Below are positions 23,092 to 30,659 of a stretch of 64,000 bases of DNA, piece after piece. Both the position numbers and the translations under genes were made by a program. Each line of letters opens with the position of its first letter. Positions within the stretch are counted from its first letter, which is position 1. The DNA lies in contig JAPPIT010000102.1 of assembly GCA_028820505.1 (NCBI GenBank), positions 23,829 to 87,828 on the forward strand. The letters run 5' to 3'. The notes under the pieces were generated by a model that saw only the letters and a program-made list of their open reading frames with translations, had not been told where the DNA came from and ran no database searches. Origin of the DNA: Defluviicoccus sp. GTDB taxonomy: Bacteria > Pseudomonadota > Alphaproteobacteria > MPNO01.

Positions 23092-23554
23092 CGGCACGGT
23101 CTTCGCCATCCTCGACCTTTACAGCGACTACGCCCTCTGCCTCGACGAGCGCCGCTTCGAGGACTGGCCGGGGTTCTTCGCCGGCTCCTGCCGCTACGAG
23201 GTGCAGTCGCGCGAGAACCGGGACCTCGGCCTGCCGGGCGCGATGATTTTCTGCGATTCGCGGGGCGCGGTGGAGGACCGGGTGACGGTGTTGAAGGACA
23301 CCCTTACCTACCCCTTCCTGCACATCCGCCACCTGATCGCGAACGTCCGCGTGCATGGCGAGCGCGACGGCGCGTTCGAGACCTCGGCGAGCTACCTCGT
23401 CCTGCACTCGACCGAGGAGGGGGAGACCCGAATCTACTCGACCGGCAAGTACGAGGACGAGATCGTCCCGGAAGCCGGCGTCCTGCGCTTCCGCAAGAAG
23501 ATCGTCATCGCGGATACGTTCGCGATCGACAACCTGCTCGCCGTGCCGCTTTGA
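23081..23554 (+). CDS. Aromatic ring-hydroxylating oxygenase, beta subunit
   Basis: A 157-residue protein of the SnoaL-like cone fold used by dioxygenase small subunits: LDLYSDYALCLDERRFEDWPGFFAGSCRYEVQSREN, a HIRHLIANVRV segment, and RFRKKIVIADTFAIDNLLAVPL at the C terminus. The beta subunit stabilises the alpha3beta3 hexamer and does not carry iron. It overlaps the alpha subunit by 11 nt, so co-translation is expected. The length is typical for the family. Confidence 0.92.
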   Translation: MADNGTVFAILDLYSDYALCLDERRFEDWPGFFAGSCRYEVQSRENRDLGLPGAMIFCDSRGAVEDRVTVLKDTLTYPFLHIRHLIANVRVHGERDGAFETSASYLVLHSTEEGETRIYSTGKYEDEIVPEAGVLRFRKKIVIADTFAIDNLLAVPL

Positions 23555-23564
23555 CGGGCGGGCC

Positions 23565-24632
23565 TCAGTTGAGCCGGTAGAACTCGATCATGTTGTTGTA
23601 GAGCAGGTTCCGCTTGACCGCCTCGCTGTGATCGTTGGAGGCGATGAACTCGGGGAGCTCGGTGGTCAGGTCCTCCTCGGTCGGCTCGTGCGGATAGTCG
23701 GACGCGTACAGGATCCGCTCGGAGCCCATCGCGTCGATCGCGTATTTGAGGCCGCGCTCGCCGAGCTCCATCGCGACCCAGAAATTGTCGCCCTCCCCGA
23801 TATAGTCCGACGGGCGTTTGCTGAGCCGGCTTCTGGCGGCGGCGCCGAAGATCGAATCGTACTCGTAGTCCATCCGGTCCATCATGAACGGCACCCAGGT
23901 GCAGCCGCCCTCAAGAAAGGCGATGCGAAGCCCGGGCCAGCGGTCGAACACGCCCGAGAAGACGATGTCGGTGAGGTGGATCATCAGCGGGAACGGGTGT
24001 TCCAGCGTGTGCACCTTCACGAACTCGGTGAAGTGGTCGAATCCGAGCCCGCGGCTGGGCGCGCCGTGGATGGCGAGCGGCATGTTGTGCTTCTCCGCCG
24101 CCTCGAAGATCGGCGAGAAGAAATCGTCGCCGTAGGTCTTGCCGAGGATCGTCATCGAGGGCAGCACGCAGGCCGGAAAGCGCACCCGCTCGTTCTTGCA
24201 GCGCGCGATCTCCTCCGCCGCGGCCTCGGGGTTCTGCACGGCCAGCATGCCGGCGCCGTAGAACCGCTCGTCCTGGCTGGTGTAGCGGGCTTCGAGCCAG
24301 TTGTTGTATGCGACGGCGGTGGCGGTCGCCCATTCGACATCGGAGATCAGCCCGCAGGCGAGACCGGCGGTCGGGTAGAGCACCGTCCCCTCGATCCCGA
24401 TCACGTCGACCATCTCGCGCCACACGTCGGCGTCGGTGTGGACGTATTTGCGGTTCGCGTCCTCGGTGCTGTTGATCACGCCGCGCGACCAGCCGTCGAG
24501 GCTCGGAAAGATCCCGTAGGTCCGCTGCATCCGGATGTTCTTGAAGCGGCCCTCATAGTGCTCGAGCAACTCGTCGTCATTCTCCAGCACATGCCCGTCG
24601 CCGTCGAAGACCGGAAAGGGGTGTTTGGCCAT
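23565..24632 (-). CDS. Amidohydrolase family protein (ACMSD-like)
   Basis: A 355-residue amidohydrolase-2 member. The N terminus DGDGHVLEND is the metal motif found in aromatic-acid decarboxylases/hydrolases of this family, MPLAIHGAPSRGLG supplies a barrel His, MIHLTDIVFSG another, and YASDYPHEPTE has the catalytic Asp. It is related to the gene at 4104-5318 (both carry the DGDGH- or DVDAH-type motif and an SDxPH block). It ends 10 nt from the Rieske beta subunit in convergent orientation, so it may act on a ring-cleavage or related product. Confidence 0.88.
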   Translation of the reverse strand: MAKHPFPVFDGDGHVLENDDELLEHYEGRFKNIRMQRTYGIFPSLDGWSRGVINSTEDANRKYVHTDADVWREMVDVIGIEGTVLYPTAGLACGLISDVEWATATAVAYNNWLEARYTSQDERFYGAGMLAVQNPEAAAEEIARCKNERVRFPACVLPSMTILGKTYGDDFFSPIFEAAEKHNMPLAIHGAPSRGLGFDHFTEFVKVHTLEHPFPLMIHLTDIVFSGVFDRWPGLRIAFLEGGCTWVPFMMDRMDYEYDSIFGAAARSRLSKRPSDYIGEGDNFWVAMELGERGLKYAIDAMGSERILYASDYPHEPTEEDLTTELPEFIASNDHSEAVKRNLLYNNMIEFYRLN

Positions 24633-24728
24633 GGCGCATCGTTCCTTCTGCTGACCCCCGTGGGGCCGGTTGGGAGAGGTGCCGGGAGCGTCGCACCCCG
24701 GGGCGGCGGAGGCAAGCCGGGTCGACCG

Positions 24729-25043
24729 TCACGCGCTGTAGACGGACACCTTCTCGAGCCTGTCTTCGAGGCGATCCCGTTCTCGTTCCAGATCGTATTG
24801 ACTCTGAAGGCCCATCCAGAACTCGGCGGAATTACCGAAGAACCGCGAGAAATACAGCGCGGTCTCCGCCGTGATCGACCGCTCGCCGTGGACGATCGCA
24901 TGCACGCGCCGCGGGTCCACGCCGATCGCGCGGGCCAGCCGATACTGCGTAACCCCCATCGGAACGAGAAAATCGTCGTTCAGGATCTGTCCCGGATGGA
25001 TGGGAGGCAGCTTCGTCCGCGCACGCGCCGTCCGATCGGTCAT
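24729..25043 (-). CDS. HigA-type XRE antitoxin, orphan
   Basis: A 104-residue HigA-family protein: IHPGQILNDDFLVPMGVTQYRLARAIGVDPRRVHAIVHGERSITAETALYFSRFFGNSAEFWMGLQSQYDL carries the helix-turn-helix (VTQYRLARAIGV) and the family-specific SAEFWMGLQSQYDLE tail. HigA normally represses and neutralises HigB. No HigB frame is adjacent: the alpha/beta hydrolase ends 26 nt upstream and an amidohydrolase starts 96 nt downstream. It is therefore either a solo regulator or the remains of a decayed pair. Confidence 0.9.
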   Translation of the reverse strand: MTDRTARARTKLPPIHPGQILNDDFLVPMGVTQYRLARAIGVDPRRVHAIVHGERSITAETALYFSRFFGNSAEFWMGLQSQYDLERERDRLEDRLEKVSVYSA

Positions 25044-25069
25044 GTTCTTACACCCCTGGCGATCTTGTA

Positions 25070-25867
25070 TCACGGCGTCAGCGGGGCGAGGAATTCGATC
25101 ACCGCGTCGTTGAACGCGTCGGGGATTTCCCACAGGAAGCCGTGGCCGCCGTTCTCCAGGACGCGGAGCGTGGCGTTCGGGATGCCGTCGAGCATCGCGC
25201 GGGCGTCCGTCATCGGGTTGAGCCATTCCCGGTCGCCCATCAGCACCAGCGTCGGCGCCGCGACCCGGCCGAGCATGGGGACCGAGTCGTGGTTCTCGAT
25301 CGCCTCGACGTGCCCACGGTAGGCGTGGATGGGCATGGGTTCGAGAACGGGTTCGCCGAGCCGGTCGGTAAGCGAATCGAGATGCTCGTCGAAGAATTCG
25401 TGGGTAAACGAGATCAGCGGGCCGAACGCCGCCGCCGCCTCCGGCCCATAGGTCTCGTAGAGCCAGGCCGAGGCGCGCAGGCTGTAGAGGTTGAGCGCGT
25501 TGGCCTTCGCGGCGGAAGCGGCGAGGACCAGGGCTGAGACCCGGTCGGGATAGCGCGCGGCCATGTCCTGACCGACGCGCCCGCCCATCGAATAGCCGAG
25601 CACGTGCGCGCGCTCGATTCCGAGTCGGTCGAGCAGCCCGATCGCGTCGTCGACGAATTGCGGGATGGCGTAGCCGCCGGCGGGCGCCTCCGATTCGCCC
25701 GAGCCCCTGTGATCGACCGCGACGGTCCGGAACCTCTCCGAGAAGGCCGGTATCTGGTTCGCCCAGGCGTCGAGGCCGTCGCCGAAGCCCATCAGCAGGA
25801 GCAGCGGATGCCCCGCCCCCCATTCGTCGTAGTGAAGGGAGACCCCGTTGACGACCTCATGCGGCAT
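25070..25867 (-). CDS. Alpha/beta-fold hydrolase
   Basis: A 265-residue alpha/beta hydrolase. The nucleophile elbow GYSMGGR gives the catalytic Ser, LVLMGDREWLNPM contains the Asp, and ENGGHGFLWE the His. VDHRGSGESEAP is the strand-4 region, and the lid region spans about 130-185. It starts at ATG 25867, 1 nt after the LLM oxidoreductase stop, so the two form an operon. Relatives include 3-oxoadipate enol-lactone hydrolases and C-C bond hydrolases; which one applies here is open. Confidence 0.88.
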   Translation of the reverse strand: MPHEVVNGVSLHYDEWGAGHPLLLLMGFGDGLDAWANQIPAFSERFRTVAVDHRGSGESEAPAGGYAIPQFVDDAIGLLDRLGIERAHVLGYSMGGRVGQDMAARYPDRVSALVLAASAAKANALNLYSLRASAWLYETYGPEAAAAFGPLISFTHEFFDEHLDSLTDRLGEPVLEPMPIHAYRGHVEAIENHDSVPMLGRVAAPTLVLMGDREWLNPMTDARAMLDGIPNATLRVLENGGHGFLWEIPDAFNDAVIEFLAPLTP

Positions 25868-25868
25868 G

Positions 25869-26867
25869 TCAGCCTCTCCCGATATGCGGAAACACATCTT
25901 CCACCAGCCGCCGGCCCATCTCGGCACGGTCGGGGCCGAGCAGGAAGACGTTGATGTGCTCGACGCCGAGCGCGGCGATCCGGTTCAGCCGGTCGACCCA
26001 GACCTCCGACGGCCCGCCGACCGTGAAGGCGTCGATCATGTCGTCGGTGACGAAGTCCATCGCCGCCTTCGCCTGGTCGAAATGCCCGCCGGCATAGGCC
26101 GCGCGGATGTTTTCGATCCGCTCCTCCGGCACGCCCGCGATCTCGGCATACTGGCGCGAGGTCTGCGGGAACCAGGCGGCCATGGGGCGGCACAGCGCGC
26201 GCGCCGCCTCCGCGTCGTCCTGCAAGGACCCGTAGACGGTGCACCCGACATCGATCGCCCCGGGATCGCGGCCGGCCGCTTCCGCTCCCTCGCGGATCCG
26301 GTCCATCGCATAGCGCACGCAGTCCTCGTTTACGCCGGCGAGGAAGAGCACGCCGTCGGCGAGTTCGCCGCCCATCCGGAGCATCCGCGGCCCGGACGCC
26401 GCCAGATAGAGGGGCAGCGGCGCCGGCAGGTCGAAGCAAAGGCGCGCGGAGTCCAGCGTGAAGGTCTCGCCGTCGCGCGTCACCGTCTTGCCCGATTCCA
26501 GGTCGCGGATCACTTCGATCATTTCGCGCACGACGGCGACGCGCGCCATGGGATAGCCGAGCTCCATCACCGGACGGTCGCCGGTCGCGACGGCGACGAT
26601 CCCGCGCCCGCCGGAGAGCTCGTGGATCGTCGCCATGGCGTTCAGGTTGATCGCCGGATGCCGGGTGTAGGGGTGGGTGCAGTTGGGCCCGATCCTGAGC
26701 TTCTTCGAGGCCAGCGCGGCGACGGTCAGGTAGCTGTAGACGTCCCGCGCGTGCAGGGAGGAATCGCACACCCACAGATACTCGCAGCCGCCATCGTCGG
26801 CGATCTCGACCAGCCGGCGGAACCGGTCCGGCGGTTCCACCGCCATCGTTGTCATCCCGAAACGCAT
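25869..26867 (-). CDS. LLM-class flavin/F420-type oxidoreductase
   Basis: A 332-residue luciferase-like oxidoreductase. MRFGMTTMAVEPPDRFRRLVEIADDGGCEYLWVCDSS is the barrel start, RIGPNCTHPYTRHPA the third-strand region, GRGIVAVATGDRPVMELGYP the typical G-rich block, and LYLAASGPRMLRMGGELADGVLF the cofactor segment also seen in F420-dependent members. ATG at 26867 is chosen because the track extension upstream is arginine-rich. It is followed at once by an alpha/beta hydrolase gene. The cofactor (FMN or F420) cannot be decided from this window. Confidence 0.87.
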   Translation of the reverse strand: MRFGMTTMAVEPPDRFRRLVEIADDGGCEYLWVCDSSLHARDVYSYLTVAALASKKLRIGPNCTHPYTRHPAINLNAMATIHELSGGRGIVAVATGDRPVMELGYPMARVAVVREMIEVIRDLESGKTVTRDGETFTLDSARLCFDLPAPLPLYLAASGPRMLRMGGELADGVLFLAGVNEDCVRYAMDRIREGAEAAGRDPGAIDVGCTVYGSLQDDAEAARALCRPMAAWFPQTSRQYAEIAGVPEERIENIRAAYAGGHFDQAKAAMDFVTDDMIDAFTVGGPSEVWVDRLNRIAALGVEHINVFLLGPDRAEMGRRLVEDVFPHIGRG

Positions 26868-26974
26868 GGCCCGCGCCCTCCTCCGGCGCCGCGTCAACGC
26901 TAGCCACGGGGAAATACGGATGCAACGCGGTCCCCGGCTCCGCATAATCGCTCCGGGCCAACGGGGAGCCGACG

Positions 26975-28162
26975 ATGCAAACCGACTTGCTGGAACGCGT
27001 GACGGGCGTGCTGGACGACGCCCTCTCCGTCGACGTCACCCAGGAGCTGGTGCGGACCGACAGCACATGCGGCAAGGAAGCCGTCCTCGCCGCCGAGCTG
27101 GAGGAGCGCATCCGGGCGATCGGCGTCGGCAGGGTATGGCGGGAGGAGGTCTTCGACGGGAGGTCCAACACGCTGTGGGAGGTCGACAGCGGCAGGCCCG
27201 GCCCTCACCTCCTGTTTACCGGCCATCTCGACACCAAGCCGGTCTGCGAGGGCTGGACCCGGGACCCGTTCGACGGCGCCATCGAGAACGGCCGCATGTT
27301 CGGCCACGGTGTCATGGACATGAAGGCCGGGCTCGGCTGCCAGGTAGGGGCGATCAAGACGATTCTCGATTCCGGGATCGACTTTTCGGGCAGGATCACC
27401 TTCGCGGCGGTCTGCGACCACATGGGCGACCAGACCGGCAGCATCGACCTGTTCCGCCGGCACCGCTTCGACCACTGCATCCTCGGCGAGCTGACCGGCA
27501 TGGAGATCTACGTAGCCCACCGCGGGCGTTACTATTTCGACATCTCGACGATCGGCCTCTCCGCCCACACCTGCCATAAGGACCTCGCGGTCAATGCCAT
27601 CGAGAAGATGCTGCCCGTGGCGGAGGAGATTGCGAGGCTCCGGCACTTCCCCGAGATCGACGAGGAGATGAAGGCGCTGGTCGGGCCCGAGCTCTACATC
27701 GCGGTCGGCCGCATATTCGGGGGCCTGTTCCCCGGCGGCCCCTCGATGATCCCCGACCGCTGCACGATCCGCGTCGACACCAGGCCGCAGCCGGGCGTGC
27801 CGCTGGAAGAGGTCCAGGGACTGATCGAAGGGGCGGTAGCGCGGGCGAGGGAGCGCGACCAGGAGATACGGGTAGAGGTCGAAGTCGCGGACCGCAAGAA
27901 CTCCTTCATGGTCCCAACCGACGCGCCGGTGGTCCGCTGCCTCGCCTCGGCGTGGGAGACGGTGATGGGCAGGCCGCCGGTCTTCGTCGGCGGTTCCTGG
28001 CTCGGCGACACGGCGAGCTTCGGCGATCTCTGCGAGACCGTGATCTTCGGCCCCGGCGGAGAGCCGGTCTACCAGCCCGACGAATCGCTGGCTCTCGCCG
28101 ACATCGAGACGGCGACCAAGATCAACGCGCTCGCCGCGCTGAACCTGCTGGGCGGGGCATGA
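26975..28162 (+). CDS. M20-family metallopeptidase-like protein with altered active-site motifs
   Basis: A 395-residue ArgE/DapE/CPG2-type protein. The first metal motif FTGHLDTKP and the bridging Asp in FGHGVMDMKAG are intact, and LGELTG offers the next Glu. The dimerisation domain (about 185-295) has GLSAHTCHKD. Two key positions differ: the usual DEE pair carrying the catalytic Glu reads DHM in AVCDHMGDQTGS, and the final metal His before PDE is Gln (YQPDE). Its activity is therefore doubtful or changed. Its stop overlaps the amidase start (ATGA). Confidence 0.85.
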   Translation: MQTDLLERVTGVLDDALSVDVTQELVRTDSTCGKEAVLAAELEERIRAIGVGRVWREEVFDGRSNTLWEVDSGRPGPHLLFTGHLDTKPVCEGWTRDPFDGAIENGRMFGHGVMDMKAGLGCQVGAIKTILDSGIDFSGRITFAAVCDHMGDQTGSIDLFRRHRFDHCILGELTGMEIYVAHRGRYYFDISTIGLSAHTCHKDLAVNAIEKMLPVAEEIARLRHFPEIDEEMKALVGPELYIAVGRIFGGLFPGGPSMIPDRCTIRVDTRPQPGVPLEEVQGLIEGAVARARERDQEIRVEVEVADRKNSFMVPTDAPVVRCLASAWETVMGRPPVFVGGSWLGDTASFGDLCETVIFGPGGEPVYQPDESLALADIETATKINALAALNLLGGA

Positions 28163-29265
28163 TGTTCGCGGATCTGTCGCCGGATCGCTATCGCCGGCTG
28201 ACCGCGAAGCGGGCGGCGCGCCTGGTCGCCGACGGCACCGTTTCCCCGGTCCACCTCGCCGAGCACGCCCTCGCTTCGGCGAAGGCGGCGGAACCGCGGA
28301 TCAACGCCTATGTGCGCTTCCTGGAGGACGACGCCCTGCGCGCCGCGGGCGATCGCGAAGCGGAGGCCCGCGCCGGGCGGTTGAGAGGGAAGCTGCATGG
28401 CGTCCCGATCACGGTGAAAGACAATTTCTACCTGGCCGGACACCCGGTCTCGCGCGGCTCGTGCACGGCACCGGACGCTCCGGTCACGGAGAACGCGCCG
28501 ATGATCGAGCGGGTCTTGGCGGCGGGGGCGGTGATCGTCGGCAAGACGACCATGCCGGAGTTCGGCTGGAAAGGAACGGGAAGCTCGCCGCTGACCGGCA
28601 TCACCCGGAATCCGTGGGACCTCTCCCGGAACCCGGGCGGATCGAGCTCGGGCTCTGCGGCGACCGTCGCCGCGGGCGCAGTTCCGATCGCGCTCGGCTC
28701 CGACGCCGGCGGGTCGATCCGCATCCCGGCCGCCTGGGCGGACACCGAGCTCGACATTCCGCTGCCGCGCGGCATCTTCGAGACCCTGTGGGTGACGGGA
28801 CGCGGTTTCGGATTCAGCGACGTCATCGCCGCGCGCGGCGCGGAAATGGACCCGGGGCTGGTGCGCTGCGGCGCGCTGGCGGAGGGCTACTCGCTGGCGG
28901 ATTTCCTCGCGGCGATGGACGACCGGCGCAAGCTGAACGCCCGACTCGCCGCGACGCTCGAAAAATGGGACGTGCTGGTCACGCCCACCATGCCGCTGAC
29001 CGCCTTCGCCGCCGAGGACGAGGTGCCGCCCGGCGGCGAGGCCGACGCGCCGCTCCCCTGGGTGACCTGGACGCCCTACACTTACCCGTTCAACCTGTCC
29101 GGACAGCCGGCGGTCTCGATTCCGTGCGGATTCGACTCGAAGCGGCTTCCGGTGGGCCTCCAGATCGTCGCCAAATGGGGCGCCGACAGTCTCGCTCTCG
29201 CGGTCGCGCGGCGCTTCGAGAGAATTCTGGGAAGGGCGCGGCCGGCCCCGGTCAATGCGCCATGA
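28159..29265 (+). CDS. Amidase-signature family protein, internally shortened
   Basis: A 368-residue amidase-signature protein; family members are usually 450-500 residues. The catalytic Lys is in VPITVKDNFY, the cis-Ser in PGGSSSGSAA and the nucleophile Ser in GSDAGGSIRIPAA. Directly after GSIRIPAAW, where relatives continue CGVVGLKPT and a ~100-130 residue core segment, the sequence jumps to TELDIPLPRGIFETLW, which matches the later part of the fold. The reading frame is kept. The C-terminal TYPFNLSGQPAVSIPCGF block is present. Translation is coupled to the M20 gene. It overlaps the convergent usp gene by 14 nt. Confidence 0.85.
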   Translation: MMFADLSPDRYRRLTAKRAARLVADGTVSPVHLAEHALASAKAAEPRINAYVRFLEDDALRAAGDREAEARAGRLRGKLHGVPITVKDNFYLAGHPVSRGSCTAPDAPVTENAPMIERVLAAGAVIVGKTTMPEFGWKGTGSSPLTGITRNPWDLSRNPGGSSSGSAATVAAGAVPIALGSDAGGSIRIPAAWADTELDIPLPRGIFETLWVTGRGFGFSDVIAARGAEMDPGLVRCGALAEGYSLADFLAAMDDRRKLNARLAATLEKWDVLVTPTMPLTAFAAEDEVPPGGEADAPLPWVTWTPYTYPFNLSGQPAVSIPCGFDSKRLPVGLQIVAKWGADSLALAVARRFERILGRARPAPVNAP

Positions 29266-30121
29266 AGACCGGCATTTCCGCCCGGGTCAGCACGTGCTGG
29301 GTGACCCCGCCGAGGATGAGCTGACGCAACCGGCTGCGGGAAAACGCGCCCATGACCAGGAGATCGGCGCCGATCGCGCTCGCCTCGGCCAGCAGCACCT
29401 CGCCGATGGAACGGTAGTCGGGGGACAGATCCCTGATCTCGGCGTCGATTCCGTGCCAAGCGAGGTTCTCGCGGATCGACTCGGCGGACGGTCCCTGCTT
29501 CGCGCCGGTGGTGACGGAGAGCAGGCGGACCTTCTTCGACCGTTCCAGCAGCAGCGCCTTGGCGGCGTGGAACGCGCGCGCCGCCGGGCCGCTCCGGTTC
29601 CAGCCGACCAGCACGGTCTCGCCGATACTCTCGGGCGGCGTGGGCGGGGTGACCAGCACCGGCCGGCCGGTCGAGAAAATGGCCGATTCCACGCTCAGCA
29701 GGTCGAGGTTCGAGGAGCCGCCGAGGGGACGGCCGACGACGATCATGTCGTAGGCGCCGCCGCGCCGGGCGACCACGTCCGGGCCGAACTCGTCGACCGC
29801 CTCCCAGCTTACCGAGGGATGGTCGGAATGGCCGGCCTGGGTGCGAATCTCGAAGCCGGTCTCTTCGACGAAGGCATCGAAACGCGCGCGGGAGGAGGCC
29901 TCGATCTCGTTGGCGCGCTCGATATGCTCGGCCTCGAGGTCGTGGCTTACATAGGCGTGGATGCCCTCGTAGCCCATGGCCGCGATCGCGCGCGGCCGCT
30001 CGCGGACATGGGTGACCGCGACGTGCGCCGAGAATTGCCGGGCGATCGTACCGGCGGCGTGCAGCACCGAGGCGTCGGTTTCCGGCTCGATCAGCAGGGC
30101 GAGAATGGACCGCGTCGTCAT
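29252..30121 (-). CDS. Universal stress protein, tandem Usp domains
   Basis: A 289-residue protein with two Usp domains (about 1-150 and 160-289). The second has the ATP-binding motif in LLVMGAFSRSRLRQLILGGVTQHVL, the usual G-x2-G-x9-G-[ST] form. The first is degenerate at the same place (VVGRPLGGSSNLDLLSV). Two-domain Usp proteins respond to starvation, oxidative or energy stress. A possible promoter lies 20-50 nt upstream of the start. The 3' end overlaps the convergent amidase gene by 14 nt. Confidence 0.92.
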   Translation of the reverse strand: MTTRSILALLIEPETDASVLHAAGTIARQFSAHVAVTHVRERPRAIAAMGYEGIHAYVSHDLEAEHIERANEIEASSRARFDAFVEETGFEIRTQAGHSDHPSVSWEAVDEFGPDVVARRGGAYDMIVVGRPLGGSSNLDLLSVESAIFSTGRPVLVTPPTPPESIGETVLVGWNRSGPAARAFHAAKALLLERSKKVRLLSVTTGAKQGPSAESIRENLAWHGIDAEIRDLSPDYRSIGEVLLAEASAIGADLLVMGAFSRSRLRQLILGGVTQHVLTRAEMPVFMAH

Positions 30122-30141
30122 CGTACCTTCCTATCGCGAGA

Positions 30142-30170
30142 ACGGTATCGCCGCGCCGCGCTGTTTTCAA
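30142..30170 (-). promoter_or_regulatory. Possible sigma70-type promoter of the universal stress gene
   Basis: On the minus strand TTGAAA and TACCGT are spaced by exactly 17 nt, the -10 ending 20 nt before the usp ATG. The -35 matches five of six consensus bases; the -10 is weaker. Confidence 0.35.
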
Positions 30171-30224
30171 TATGGGGCCGGACAAAGGAAATGCGAAGCG
30201 GCCTTGCCGGCGGCTCCGACACGG

Positions 30225-30554
30225 TCAACTGGTGAGCTTGCAGCGCCGCCAGCGTTCGGCGGGACCCTCCCCCACGGTCACGTCGAGATCGTATTCGCCG
30301 AGCAGGACCATGTTGACCGTCTTCCCGGCTCCCCGCTCGCCGGGGGGCACGACATACCGGAACCCGTGCCGGTCGTAGTCGCCGGTCATCGAGGTGCCGC
30401 CCGGCGTGACGATGGCCGGGCCGTCGATCTGCATCGACCGGCTGCCCTCGCACCACATGCCGTCGATGGCGTCGGCGCGCGCGTCGGGCGCCGCAGCCAG
30501 CCAAACGGCCACGAAGACGAATGCCGCAATCGGAAAATGCGCCCGAACGGTCAT
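30225..30554 (-). CDS. Small exported protein of unknown function
   Basis: A 109-residue ORF with a good signal peptide (MTVRAHFPIAAFVFVAVWLAAAPDARA). The mature part (about 82 residues) contains two Cys (MWCEGSRSM and RRCKLTS) that could form a disulfide, and a predicted beta-rich pattern (MQIDGPAIVTPGG, GDYDRHGFRYVVPP, VNMVLLGEYDLDVTV). The family is not recognised; small periplasmic lipocalin- or jelly-roll-like proteins have similar composition. It sits alone between usp and the CoA-ligase operon, which starts 105 nt away on the other strand. Confidence 0.72.
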   Translation of the reverse strand: MTVRAHFPIAAFVFVAVWLAAAPDARADAIDGMWCEGSRSMQIDGPAIVTPGGTSMTGDYDRHGFRYVVPPGERGAGKTVNMVLLGEYDLDVTVGEGPAERWRRCKLTS

Positions 30555-30659
30555 TGTGCCCCCCCGCCGCGATTGGAGACCTGTCTCGATCGGCGCGAAC
30601 CGCGTCTCGCCGGCGATCTGGGTCCGCCGCCCCGTCCAGGTTGACGCCCGGCCGGGACG

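Noticed and set aside
25044-25069. HigB toxin next to HigA
   Set aside because: Only 25 nt lie between HigA and the alpha/beta hydrolase; no toxin frame fits.
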